The notes beneath the pieces are model-generated. The model saw only the letters and a program-made list of their open reading frames with translations. It was not told the origin of the DNA and did no database searches. Shown here piece by piece: positions 6,140 to 14,171 of a stretch of 14,171 bases of DNA; position 1 is the first letter of the stretch, and every line of letters begins with the position of its first letter. The DNA comes from JBBDIM01 sp040880405 (GTDB taxonomy: Bacteria; Planctomycetota; Planctomycetia; Pirellulales; Pirellulaceae). The DNA lies in contig JBBDIM010000174.1 of NCBI GenBank assembly GCA_040880405.1, positions 1 through 14,171 of the forward strand, read 5' to 3'. Position numbers and translations under genes: made by a program.

Positions 6140-6311
6140 CGTCCGGAAATGGAAAGCCAATCAGCGGAGCACCACGCTCCGTGGCAAAATGGAAGCCTCA
6201 GAACTCCTAACATAACCCCGCTCATCGGCCTGTGTCCCTCCGGGGAAATCGCTGATTGTGGGGGTAAGTTAGGCGCACTAAAAACAATCGTGAAGGTCTT
6301 GGGAGGTTATT

Positions 6312-8519
6312 GTGGCAACAGTTGTTAATTTGGATAATATTGGTTCACTATTAGAGGGCTGTTCGGATCGTCCCAACGAGTTTTTGGGGCCCCATCGCGA
6401 TCAAGCATCGCGAACCAACCGTGCGTCGGTCCGCGCCTTCTTGCCAAACACGCAAAAGGCATGGCTGTTTCATCCAGCCCATGGGGACTCGCGACCCATG
6501 AAGAAAATCCACCCCGCGGGGCTATTCGAAGGGTGGTGCCCTTTAGATTCCGTCACCGAAAAGGGGCAGTATCAATTTCGAGTTTGTAACGAGAGCGGGC
6601 AAATGAAAATGATTCACGACCCGTACGCATTCCCATCGTTTTTCTCCGAGTTCGACTTGCATTTGCTCGGCCAGGGGAATCACTGGAAATCGTACGAGAA
6701 AATGGGGGCCCATATCCGCGAGGTGAACGGCGTTACTGGCGTCAACTTCGCTGTCTGGGCACCTAACGCCTCGTCGGTCTCGGTAGTTGGTGATTTCAAC
6801 GAGTGGGATGCGCGTTCCCATCAGATGAAAAAGCTAATCCCCAGCGGGATCTGGGAACTGTTCATCCCAGGGCTCCAGGAGGGGGAGCGTTATAAGTTCC
6901 GTGTGCGTCAATCCGATCGAGCGGTCGACAAGTGCGATCCGTACGGCTTCGCCGCGGAGGTGCCACCACTGACCGCCTCGGTGGTGACCAACCTGGACAC
7001 TCATACCTGGCAAGATGATCAGTGGATGACCAAGCGAGCCGAACAGGACTCTTTGGCTCAGCCGACCTCGGTGTACGAAGTGCATCTGGGTAGTTGGAAG
7101 AAGAATCTGGAATCGAAGACTGGCTGGTTCAACTACCGGCATCTGGCCCACGAGTTGGTGGCCTACTGCCAGAAGATGAACTTCACCCACCTGGAATTGA
7201 TGCCGGTTTCCGAGCATCCGTTCACCGGAAGTTGGGGCTATCAGACGGTCGGTTACTACGCGGTGACCAGCCGGTACGGAACTCCGGAAGACTTCATGTA
7301 CTTCGTCGATTACTGCCACCAGCATGGGATCGGGGTGATTTTGGACTGGGTCCCGGCCCATTACCCCAAGGATGACCATGGCCTGCGGCAATTCGACGGC
7401 TCGGCCCTCTACGAGCACGCCGATCCCCGCATGGGCGAGCATCCCGACTGGGGGACGATGATCTTCAATTACGGCCGGAACGAGGTCCGAAACTTCCTGG
7501 TCTCCAACGCCTTGTTCCTGTTCGACAAGTACCACATCGATGGGTTGCGGGTCGACGCGGTCGCCTCGATGCTGTACCTCGATTACAGTCGCGAGGATGG
7601 CGAGTGGATTCCCAATCAGTATGGTGGTCGGGAAAACCTGGCGGCGATTGACTTCTTGAAGCAGTTCAACGAGCAGTCCCATTTGCAGCACCCCGGCGTG
7701 TTGACGATCGCCGAGGAATCAACCGCTTTTGGCGGAGTTTCCCGCCCCCTGTACGATGGCGGGCTCGGCTTTAGCCTGAAGTGGAACATGGGCTGGATGA
7801 ACGACACCCTCCGCTACATGCGGAAGGAGCCGATCCATCGCCAGCACCACCATGGCGAGTTGACATTCAGCCTGATCTACGCCTTCACGGAGAACTTCAA
7901 CTTGCCCCTCTCGCACGACGAGGTGGTGCATGGCAAAGGGGCCCTGTTGGACCAGATGCCGGGGGACCTGTGGCAGCGGTTTGCCAACTTGCGGCAGCTC
8001 TATTCCTACATGTGGACCCACCCCGGCAAGAAGCTGTTGTTCATGGGTGGCGAGATCGGGCAGTGGAAGGAATGGAACCACGAGTCGGAACTCCAATGGG
8101 AGCTGCTGGAGTGGGAGACCCACCAAGGGATCCAAACCCTGGTCTCCGACTTGAACGCGATGTACAAGGCGGAAAAGTCTTTGCACGAGGTCGACTTCGA
8201 AAGCGAGGGCTTCGAGTGGATCGATTGCGACGATTGGCAGTCGAGCCTGATCACCTTTGTTCGCAAGGCGCGCCAGCCCGAAGATCAGGTGGTCGTTGCC
8301 TGCAACTTCACGCCGGTCGTGCGGCAAGGTTTCCGGATGGGAGTCCCGCTTGAGGGAACCTACCGCGAGATCTTCAACTCCGACAGCGCCCGGTATGGCG
8401 GGAGCAACGTGATCAATAGCGACGAGATTCAAGCCGAGCCGATCCAATGGAACGGGCGTGACCAGTCGATCCTGGTCGATGTCCCACCCCTGGGAACCGT
8501 GGTATTCAAACGGTGCTAG
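6312..8519 (+). CDS. glgB: 1,4-alpha-glucan branching enzyme (GH13, glycogen branching)
   Basis: A 735-residue cytoplasmic enzyme that makes alpha-1,6 branches in glycogen by cutting and transferring alpha-1,4 chains. Order of domains: an N1 module (~20-120, with LGPHR and VRAFLPN), a CBM48 module (~138-215, NFAVWAPNASSVSVVGDFNEWD), the GH13 catalytic barrel (~250-620), and a C-terminal beta domain (~630-735). Catalytic residues are D415 (GLRVDAV, nucleophile), E468 (TIAEES, acid/base) and D536 (LSHDEV), each exactly ten positions after its E. coli counterpart. Length is normal for a GlgB with both N-terminal modules. The start is GTG at 6312, with GGGAGG five bases upstream, a good ribosome binding site. 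It appears to be a single-gene unit ending at the hairpin terminator at 8541. No other glycogen genes are in the window. Confidence 0.96.
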   Translation: MATVVNLDNIGSLLEGCSDRPNEFLGPHRDQASRTNRASVRAFLPNTQKAWLFHPAHGDSRPMKKIHPAGLFEGWCPLDSVTEKGQYQFRVCNESGQMKMIHDPYAFPSFFSEFDLHLLGQGNHWKSYEKMGAHIREVNGVTGVNFAVWAPNASSVSVVGDFNEWDARSHQMKKLIPSGIWELFIPGLQEGERYKFRVRQSDRAVDKCDPYGFAAEVPPLTASVVTNLDTHTWQDDQWMTKRAEQDSLAQPTSVYEVHLGSWKKNLESKTGWFNYRHLAHELVAYCQKMNFTHLELMPVSEHPFTGSWGYQTVGYYAVTSRYGTPEDFMYFVDYCHQHGIGVILDWVPAHYPKDDHGLRQFDGSALYEHADPRMGEHPDWGTMIFNYGRNEVRNFLVSNALFLFDKYHIDGLRVDAVASMLYLDYSREDGEWIPNQYGGRENLAAIDFLKQFNEQSHLQHPGVLTIAEESTAFGGVSRPLYDGGLGFSLKWNMGWMNDTLRYMRKEPIHRQHHHGELTFSLIYAFTENFNLPLSHDEVVHGKGALLDQMPGDLWQRFANLRQLYSYMWTHPGKKLLFMGGEIGQWKEWNHESELQWELLEWETHQGIQTLVSDLNAMYKAEKSLHEVDFESEGFEWIDCDDWQSSLITFVRKARQPEDQVVVACNFTPVVRQGFRMGVPLEGTYREIFNSDSARYGGSNVINSDEIQAEPIQWNGRDQSILVDVPPLGTVVFKRC

Positions 8520-8540
8520 ATCTCTGAGCGGTTAAACCAA

Positions 8541-8569
8541 GAAGGCCGAGCGATGTTCGCTCGGCCTTC
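8541..8569. terminator. Bidirectional hairpin terminator between convergent genes
   Basis: A perfect 13-bp stem (GAAGGCCGAGCGA / TCGCTCGGCCTTC) with a 3-base loop TGT. It starts 21 bases after the glgB stop and ends 30 bases before the end of the convergent PpiD-like gene. The plus-strand tail GGTATTTCTTG is moderately U-rich; on the minus strand TTGGTTTAACC follows. It can serve both genes. Confidence 0.88.
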
Positions 8570-8599
8570 GGTATTTCTTGAATCAATCGGGACGAACCG

Positions 8600-11086
8600 C
8601 TAGTCTTCCACCAATTGCTCTGGTGAAATCTCCCACTGGATCTGGAGCTTGTCGCGGAAATCACGATCCAAGGCTCGGGCGGCGGCACCGGTCCCCATTC
8701 CGATCACTCCCTGCACCCGCTGCGGCAGCTCTTGCTGGATTCCGGTAAGCAGGTTCTTGCGGAGCTCCTCGGCCGATTCGGCTTCCTTGGTGATTAGCCC
8801 GACGTAAAATGTTTCGTAACCACGCGTGGGGGCGACGAACGAGTCTCCGACCGAGGCGGCGAACACCGCATCCAAGGTCTCATTGGTGAGCTCTCGGTCG
8901 TCGATCCCGGGAATTCCCCCCAAGGCGGGTCCCATGAACTGGAAGGCGAATTGGTTGTAGTAGGTAACGTTCTCCGCCACATTCACCTCGGCACCCAGTT
9001 CCGTGGCAATCCGCTGCAGCGACTCGGCATCGGTCACTTGTTCACTCAGCTTTTTCGCCTCCGCCTTGGCGAGCTTGATCGCCTCGGTGCGAATCCAAGC
9101 CTCGGTCACTCGCTCTTTGGCTTGCTCGAAGTTCGGAACGTAGCTCTCCGCCTCGTCGGTCTTCCAAAACAGGTAAACCTCTTCCCCAATCCGTTGACCA
9201 GGTTCCATTGGAGGGAAGGTGCGGACCTGATACTTGGGGGCCTGGGAATTGAAGATCTCTTCCAGCAGGGAAATCTGGACTCGGCGGCCGGTGTTCGGAT
9301 TGAACACACTGGTCGAAACCTCTCCCAACTTGTGGTCGGAGGCCGCAAACTGATCTGAGAGAGGCATTTCGCCGGAGGTCAGTCCCAACTCTTCGGCAAT
9401 TTGTTTCACCTCTGCCATGTCGAACGGCGACTCCCCTCGGGTGTCGGGATCGGCATAGGTGAATTCCTCGTAATCTTGTTGCAGCGGTTCTCGGATCGCC
9501 TGCAGGGCCCGTTCGAGCTTCTGCTGGGCCCGAGGTTGGGCGAGTGTGCGACGGATTTGATCTTCCACTTCTGTCAGATCACGATATTCCGGAAGGGGGG
9601 CCTCGCCGGAGGGTTGGTTCTCTGTGGAAGGCTGCTCCGGTGCCGGCTCGTCCGTCGAATCAGCGGGCTCCTCCGTCATCGGCTCGGCAGGAGTTTCACC
9701 TGCATCCTCGGCAGGTTTATCCTGCGCCATCGGCTCGTCCGAAGTCGGCGTCTCAGGCTCGGCCGGGGTTTCTTCGGCTGGCTTTTGCTCGGCAGGCGGA
9801 GCTGGTTCCTCTTCGTCCTGAAAGCGGACGAGTTGTACCTCGGCATCCAGGGGAATGCGGCGGGATTGCGGCTGCTCCGAAGATCCTTCCTCGACGGCCT
9901 CCGCTTCGGCAGGTTCTTCCGGCGCGGGTTCTTCGGCCGTCGATTCTTCCGTGGTTGGTTCTTGCGGCGAATTGGTTTCCGGTTGGGGCTCTGGCTGAGG
10001 GTCGGTCTCCGACTCCGGCATCGGAGTTTCCGATTCGGGCGAGTCGGTTTCCGGTTGCGGCGATTCGGTCGCAGGCACCTCGTCGGACGTCGTGGGCTCC
10101 TCGGTCATTTCAGGAGAATCGGTAGCGGGGTCTTCCGGTGGAAGTTCGGGGCGACGGAAACTATCGAGATTTTCGTCGTAATAAGCCTGGATCTCTGCGG
10201 CGGTCACCTCCGCCATCTCCCTTTCCAGAAAGTCCTCGATGTTCCCCTTAACATACTGGACCGCCACTTTGCGGCTTTCCATAAAGCCGGGCCGAGCGAT
10301 GTCGGGCGAGGGGTAGTCGTAGCGATATTTGGCGAAGTACTTTCGCAATTCGGCCTCGGACGGCGCGGGGACCTTTTCCTTGAACGGCTCAACCGAGAGG
10401 GGGACCATTTCCGCGGTCACAACTCGGTTTAAGTCCCGCTGGGCGACCCATGCCGAAGCTGGGGTCGCCATCACGGAGCGAGGTTCGAAGAGGGCCACGA
10501 GCTTTTGGTAAGTGAGTGCGTCGCGGACGAGCTCGAAGAAGTTGTCGTAGGTTAAGCCGCCCCGGTCGCCACGCTGGAAGTCCTCCAGAATCGCGTTGTA
10601 ATCGTACTGAGTCAGGCGGTCGCCGGTCGTGTGCGAGAGGAAATGCCGGACGGCTTCGTCGTCGACGACGATGCCCATCCGTTTCGCCTCTTGGATGGCG
10701 GCGTAAATCTGGATCATCGCCGCGCTGTTAATCGGCTGAACCTGAATTTGGGGGGGCATCTGTTCGCCCGCAGGTTGATAGCCAATCCCTGGCAGGGGCG
10801 GGATCGGCGGATTCGGTTGGCCCTGCAAGAGGTAGGTGTTTCGCATTGCTTCGGCGATGACGTTCATCGCGAGCGTGAAGTTGCCGCGCATGGCGCTGAG
10901 CCGCCGCTCGCGGATCTCTTCGTCACCCACTTTGGCAACGACCCGATCTTGCTCTTCACCGACTCCCGGTTGCGGCACGAATTGCATCATGGCGCTTCCC
11001 ACGGTGAACGCAATCATCAGCATGACGCCGAAGATGGCCAACAGGATCTTTTGGTATTTTCGGAAGAAGTAAAACGGATTTCGCAT
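8600..11086 (-). CDS. SurA/PpiD-like membrane-anchored folding factor lacking a parvulin domain
   Basis: An 828-residue protein. Residues 1-13 are short and basic, 14-34 form one transmembrane anchor, and the rest should face the periplasm. Residues ~45-310 are helical with a SurA/PpiD-type N-terminal region; EVTAAEIQAYYDENLDSFRRPE (293-314) matches the PpiD segment that normally leads into the parvulin isomerase domain. Instead, residues ~313-500 are a low-complexity stretch rich in Pro, Glu, Ser and Thr, broken by a short ordered-looking island (RRIPLDAEVQLVRFQDEE, 409-426). PpiD-like sequence resumes at YRDLTEVEDQIRRTLAQPRA (501-520) and continues to the C-terminus. No parvulin motifs were found, so prolyl isomerase activity is unlikely and a holdase/chaperone role is inferred. 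The start is the ATG at 11086, immediately before the anchor; no strong ribosome binding site. It probably shares the terminator with glgB. Confidence 0.82.
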   Translation of the reverse strand: MRNPFYFFRKYQKILLAIFGVMLMIAFTVGSAMMQFVPQPGVGEEQDRVVAKVGDEEIRERRLSAMRGNFTLAMNVIAEAMRNTYLLQGQPNPPIPPLPGIGYQPAGEQMPPQIQVQPINSAAMIQIYAAIQEAKRMGIVVDDEAVRHFLSHTTGDRLTQYDYNAILEDFQRGDRGGLTYDNFFELVRDALTYQKLVALFEPRSVMATPASAWVAQRDLNRVVTAEMVPLSVEPFKEKVPAPSEAELRKYFAKYRYDYPSPDIARPGFMESRKVAVQYVKGNIEDFLEREMAEVTAAEIQAYYDENLDSFRRPELPPEDPATDSPEMTEEPTTSDEVPATESPQPETDSPESETPMPESETDPQPEPQPETNSPQEPTTEESTAEEPAPEEPAEAEAVEEGSSEQPQSRRIPLDAEVQLVRFQDEEEPAPPAEQKPAEETPAEPETPTSDEPMAQDKPAEDAGETPAEPMTEEPADSTDEPAPEQPSTENQPSGEAPLPEYRDLTEVEDQIRRTLAQPRAQQKLERALQAIREPLQQDYEEFTYADPDTRGESPFDMAEVKQIAEELGLTSGEMPLSDQFAASDHKLGEVSTSVFNPNTGRRVQISLLEEIFNSQAPKYQVRTFPPMEPGQRIGEEVYLFWKTDEAESYVPNFEQAKERVTEAWIRTEAIKLAKAEAKKLSEQVTDAESLQRIATELGAEVNVAENVTYYNQFAFQFMGPALGGIPGIDDRELTNETLDAVFAASVGDSFVAPTRGYETFYVGLITKEAESAEELRKNLLTGIQQELPQRVQGVIGMGTGAAARALDRDFRDKLQIQWEISPEQLVED

Positions 11087-11194
11087 TGGGCGCTTACGAA
11101 AAATATCGGTGAAAGGGAGAGGGCCGAGCGAACTCGACCCCTTGACACTACGAACAACATCACGTTATTCGTTTCCTAGACGACAGCACAAAGC

Positions 11195-11249
11195 AACGAT
11201 CCCGTCGATTGTAGGGGCTGACGCGTTTTGATCAATCCCAATCGACTTG
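11195..11249. repeat. 55-base sequence repeated exactly across the gap (left copy)
   Basis: These 55 bases, beginning AACGATCCCGTCGATTG, are identical to 11350-11404. The left copy ends exactly at the first N and the right copy begins exactly after the last N. This is the pattern left when two contigs that overlap by one k-mer of 55 are scaffolded instead of joined. A real tandem repeat is less likely. Confidence 0.85.
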
Positions 11250-11349
11250 NNNNNNNNNNNNNNNNNNNNNNNNNNNNNNNNNNNNNNNNNNNNNNNNNNN
11301 NNNNNNNNNNNNNNNNNNNNNNNNNNNNNNNNNNNNNNNNNNNNNNNNN
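11250..11349. other. Assembly gap of 100 N
   Basis: Exactly 100 undetermined bases, a conventional placeholder length. Both sides carry the same 55 bases, so the real gap may be zero with the two flanks overlapping. If so, 155 bases of the window between 11195 and 11404 are artificial. Confidence 0.95.
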
Positions 11350-11404
11350 AACGATCCCGTCGATTGTAGGGGCTGACGCGTTTTGATCAATCCCAATCGA
11401 CTTG
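11350..11404. repeat. 55-base sequence repeated exactly across the gap (right copy)
   Basis: Exact duplicate of 11195-11249, starting at the first base after the N run. See the left copy for why it is probably an assembly artefact. Confidence 0.85.
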
Positions 11405-11962
11405 CCCCAACATTTGGTGCCATGGTTGGTTACGCGGAATGTTCGGCTGCCGTCCGTCGGTTGGAGTTGAGCAAAAATTACGACTCGCGGCAAGATGATC
11501 GGCCTGGGGGTGGGGTCATTTTGAATATTCCGAGCAGTGAAAGCGTATCGGTTTCGCGTTAATTTTTGAGTGCGAAACTCCTGATAAAGGCAACTACGGA
11601 TTTTAGGTCGATCCGGCGCTTGAGTCGCGGTGGTTCCCGCTTCGATCACGCGAGATGGTTCGCGAGAGTGCATCGCTCACGCGAGGCCATTGAAGTGGTG
11701 GGATACCGAGCACCGCTTCCCGGATCGCGCCATTGATCCAAGTCGCGCGGACCATTACGCTTCCGAAGACGCGGCACCACCCGGAGTGGCACCTCGATGT
11801 AAAAAGTTGCCTACGACAATCCCGAAAATGAGTCCGGCCAAGCGTGCGGTTCGACTCCACCTCGCCTGGGAAAATCCAGGCCAGGGCCCGGATATTGAAA
11901 ATTTTTCTATGCCTCACGGTCGGCAGGCCGCTGAGCGTCATAAGACTGGAATAAACGATTTC
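11405..11962. other. Gene-poor region upstream of topA
   Basis: About 560 bases with no convincing gene. The two longer minus-strand open frames (11176-11673, which crosses the gap, and 11603-11941) have no recognisable domain or membrane segment and an odd composition. On the plus strand the topA frame is open back to an ATG at 11828, but those codons do not resemble the N-terminus of TopA. No tRNA or clear terminator was seen. It probably holds the promoters of topA and perhaps of the PpiD-like gene, but no single site stands out. Confidence 0.5.
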
Positions 11963-14171
11963 ATGGTGGATACGGCCAACGACAAAAAAGCTCTGGTAAT
12001 TGTGGAATCTCCGGCCAAGGCCCGGACGATTTCCAAATTTCTAGGGAAAAATTACATGGTGGAGGCCAGTATCGGGCATGTTCGCGACCTGCCGAAGGGA
12101 GCCAAAGAGGTTCCTGAGAAGTATAAGGAAGAGAGCTGGGCGTACCTGGGGGTGAATGTCGACGACAATTTCGACCCCGTGTACATCGTCCCTTCCGACA
12201 AAAAGCAGCAGGTCAGCAAGCTCAAGGCTCTGCTCAAGGATGCCGATTCCCTCTATCTGGCGACGGACGAAGACCGCGAGGGGGAGGCGATCAGTTGGCA
12301 CCTGCAGGAACTGCTCAAGCCGAAATGTCCGGTCCATCGGTTGGTTTTTCATGAAATCACCGAAGAAGCGATCAAAAACTCGCTCGCCAATCCTCGCACA
12401 ATCGACGATGGGTTGGTCAAGGCCCAAGAGACCCGGCGAATCCTCGACCGGCTCTATGGCTACGAAGTCTCTCCGCTGTTGTGGAGGAAGGTTCGCCCCA
12501 AGCTATCCGCTGGCCGGGTTCAAAGCGTGGCGGTGCGGCTGATCGTGCAGCGGGAACGGGAACGAATGGCGTTTCACAGTGCCACCTATTGGGACTTGGT
12601 CGCCACGTTCGAGGCGAGCGGTCAAGCCTTCGACGCCACGTTGGTAGAGGCGGACGGGAAGCGGGTCCCCAGCGGGAAGGACTTCGACGCCGCCACCGGC
12701 AAACCGCTGAGGGACGACCTGCTGCTGTTGGATGAGGCGGGAGCGACCGCGCTGCTAGAGCGAATCCAGAAGGCCGATTTTTCAGTCGCGAACCTGGAGA
12801 ACAAGCCCTACACCACCAAACCGGCGGCTCCGTTTACCACCAGTACGCTTCAGCAAGAGGCGAACCGCAAGCTCGGGTACACCGCCCGGCGAACGATGCA
12901 GGTAGCTCAAAGCCTGTACGAAAACGGTTATATCACCTACATGCGAACCGACTCGACCAACTTGGCCAAGGAGGCGATCGAGGCCTCGCGGAACTTGGTG
13001 AAAAGCGAGTACGGGGAAGATTACCTGCCGGATCAGCCTCGGTTGTATCAATCGAAGGTGAAAAACGCCCAGGAGGCCCACGAGGCGATTCGTCCCGCCG
13101 GTACCAGTTTCGTCAAGCCGGAGTCGCTTCGCTCCGCCTTGAACGACGACCAGTTCAAGTTGTTCGAACTGATCTGGAAACGGACGATCGCGTGTCAGAT
13201 GAAGGATGCCCGCGGGCACCGGATCGCAATTCGGATTGGTGGCGGCGAGGCGATCTTCCATGTGAGCGGCAAGACGATCGACTTCCCCGGATTTCTGCGG
13301 GCCTATGTCGAGGGTTCGGACGATCCGACCGCGGAATTGGCCGATCGGGAGACCATTTTGCCCGCGATGGAAGTAGGGCAGGGGGTCGCGGCCAACGAGT
13401 TCCTACCCAAAATTCACACCACGCAACCTCCGGCGCGGTTCAGCGAAGCGTCGTTGACTCGGTCGCTGGAAGAGATGGGGATCGGCCGCCCCAGTACCTA
13501 CGCGTCGATTATCGACACGATTTTGCGACGCGAGTATGTCTTTAAGAAGGGGAACGCCCTGGTCCCGACGTGGGTTTCGTTCGCCGTGGTGGGACTGCTG
13601 GAAACGCACCTGCCGACGCTCGTCGATTTCCAATTCACCGCCAAGATGGAAGACGACCTCGACACGATTAGCCGGGGAGAGGCGGAGCAAAACGCGTATC
13701 TCAATCAGTTTTACTTTGGTGTGGACCAACTCGGCCTGAAGCATATTGTCGATGCCAAGGTGAAGGAAGTCGATGCGCGAACCGTAAACACCATTTCGCT
13801 AGGGATTCCCGAAGGGGGAACTGAGGCGGACGAGGTGTTTGTGCGCGTTGGTCGATTCGGGCCATACATTGAGCAGGGAGAACGCCGTGGCAGTCTGCTG
13901 GAAGACATGCCGCCTGATGAGGTGAACCTGACGATGGCCCTAGAGGTGCTGGAGAACGCCGAAAAAGGGGACGAACCGATTGGTGCCGACCCGGAAAGTG
14001 GCCGCCCGGTGTTTCTCAAAACAGGGCGGTTCGGACCGTACGTGCAGTTGGGCTCGCCCGATGACGAAGAAAAACCGAAGAACGCCTCGTTGCTCAAGGG
14101 GATGAACTCTGGCGACATCAACCTGGAGGTGGCGCTGAAGCTGTTGTCGTTGCCCCGCGAAGTAGGGAAAC
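11963..14171 (+). CDS. topA: DNA topoisomerase I (type IA), 3' end cut by window
   Basis: The first 736 codons of a type IA topoisomerase, which relaxes negative supercoils through a transient 5'-phosphotyrosine bond. The Toprim domain (~10-150) shows LVIVESPAKA with E15 and ATDEDREGEAI with D102, D104 and E106 as metal ligands. SAGRVQS (182-188) and FTTSTLQQEA (291-300) are family motifs. The catalytic tyrosine is Y326 in GYITYMRTDST. EMGIGRPSTYASII follows further on. The C-terminal part has at least two RFGPY repeats of the Toprim-associated C-terminal type rather than Cys zinc fingers, up to the window edge. The ATG at 11963 is chosen because LVIVESP begins 10 residues later, as is usual; in-frame ATGs at 11909 and 11828 would add 18 or 45 residues. 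No strong ribosome binding site. The missing end prevents judging total length. Confidence 0.96.
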   Translation, partial: MVDTANDKKALVIVESPAKARTISKFLGKNYMVEASIGHVRDLPKGAKEVPEKYKEESWAYLGVNVDDNFDPVYIVPSDKKQQVSKLKALLKDADSLYLATDEDREGEAISWHLQELLKPKCPVHRLVFHEITEEAIKNSLANPRTIDDGLVKAQETRRILDRLYGYEVSPLLWRKVRPKLSAGRVQSVAVRLIVQRERERMAFHSATYWDLVATFEASGQAFDATLVEADGKRVPSGKDFDAATGKPLRDDLLLLDEAGATALLERIQKADFSVANLENKPYTTKPAAPFTTSTLQQEANRKLGYTARRTMQVAQSLYENGYITYMRTDSTNLAKEAIEASRNLVKSEYGEDYLPDQPRLYQSKVKNAQEAHEAIRPAGTSFVKPESLRSALNDDQFKLFELIWKRTIACQMKDARGHRIAIRIGGGEAIFHVSGKTIDFPGFLRAYVEGSDDPTAELADRETILPAMEVGQGVAANEFLPKIHTTQPPARFSEASLTRSLEEMGIGRPSTYASIIDTILRREYVFKKGNALVPTWVSFAVVGLLETHLPTLVDFQFTAKMEDDLDTISRGEAEQNAYLNQFYFGVDQLGLKHIVDAKVKEVDARTVNTISLGIPEGGTEADEVFVRVGRFGPYIEQGERRGSLLEDMPPDEVNLTMALEVLENAEKGDEPIGADPESGRPVFLKTGRFGPYVQLGSPDDEEKPKNASLLKGMNSGDINLEVALKLLSLPREVGK

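Noticed and set aside
6165..6181. Small hairpin CGGAGC-ACCAC-GCTCCG after the RNase H-like gene
   Set aside because: A 6-bp stem with no U-run; it could help end transcription but is too weak to call a terminator.
6256..6284. Possible glgB promoter (TTGTGG, 17 bases, TAAAAC)
   Set aside because: The spacing is ideal, but only 3 of 6 and 4 of 6 bases match the consensus, too weak to call by eye.
6834..7691. 285-aa minus-strand open frame opposite glgB
   Set aside because: It lies fully antisense to the catalytic domain of glgB, whose motifs are complete; no protein family is recognisable.
9401..10432. 343-aa plus-strand open frame opposite the PpiD-like gene
   Set aside because: It is an antisense shadow of the Pro/Glu-rich insert, giving an Arg/Gly/Leu/Phe-rich sequence with no recognisable domain.
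11176..11673. 165-aa minus-strand open frame across the N run
   Set aside because: It is open only because Ns hide stops and the gap length is artificial; removing the likely 155 artificial bases shifts the frame.
11603..11941. 112-aa minus-strand open frame upstream of topA
   Set aside because: No domain, no membrane segment, no ribosome binding site, and an unusual composition rich in Arg, Ser and Trp.

Overview
The window looks like chromosomal DNA of a planctomycete, probably from the Pirellulales. This is inferred from protein style: a NagB/PIG-L two-domain protein, a SurA/PpiD-like protein with a long acidic Pro-rich insert, a GTG-started GlgB, a RAYT transposase ending in an RGRPKK-type tail, and weak Shine-Dalgarno sites. 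It cannot be settled without database searches. A run of 100 Ns flanked by an exact 55-base overlap shows that this is a draft assembly, possibly a metagenome bin.

Layout. Positions 1-1460 hold a REP-type region. A single-copy RAYT transposase (417-1097) sits between a perfect 23-bp inverted repeat (type B ends). On each side is a ~175-bp non-coding cassette bounded by perfect 21-bp inverted repeats (type A ends). The block 34-280 recurs as 1207-1456, so the transposase lies between two long direct repeats. The NagB/PIG-L fusion gene follows (1658-3547). Two tandem 232-bp structured repeats plus the start of a third (3561-4032) separate it from a convergent minus-strand group: a DJ-1/PfpI protein, an orphan acyl carrier protein, and a possible 41-aa membrane peptide that resembles the start of NuoA. 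A spacer of about 400 bases with an 18-bp perfect palindrome separates this group from a divergent plus-strand gene for an RNase HI-like protein with an eroded active site. Next come glgB (glycogen branching enzyme), a strong shared terminator hairpin, and the convergent SurA/PpiD-like gene. A gene-poor stretch containing the assembly gap leads to topA, which runs off the right edge.

How the genes fit together. The NagB/PIG-L protein joins two amino-sugar activities (deacetylation and deamination). GlgB acts in glycogen storage. The membrane-anchored PpiD-like protein acts in envelope protein folding, and TopA relaxes supercoils. The DJ-1 protein and ACP may be co-transcribed, but their spacing does not prove it. 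No single pathway links the whole window. It is ordinary housekeeping DNA interrupted by a RAYT/REP array and a second, unrelated structured repeat.

The best candidates for something undescribed are the two-ended RAYT/cassette architecture, the 232-bp tandem structured repeat, the RNase HI-like protein with lost catalytic residues, and the replacement of the parvulin domain by an acidic linker in the PpiD-like protein. I see no CRISPR array, tRNA, rRNA or defence system.
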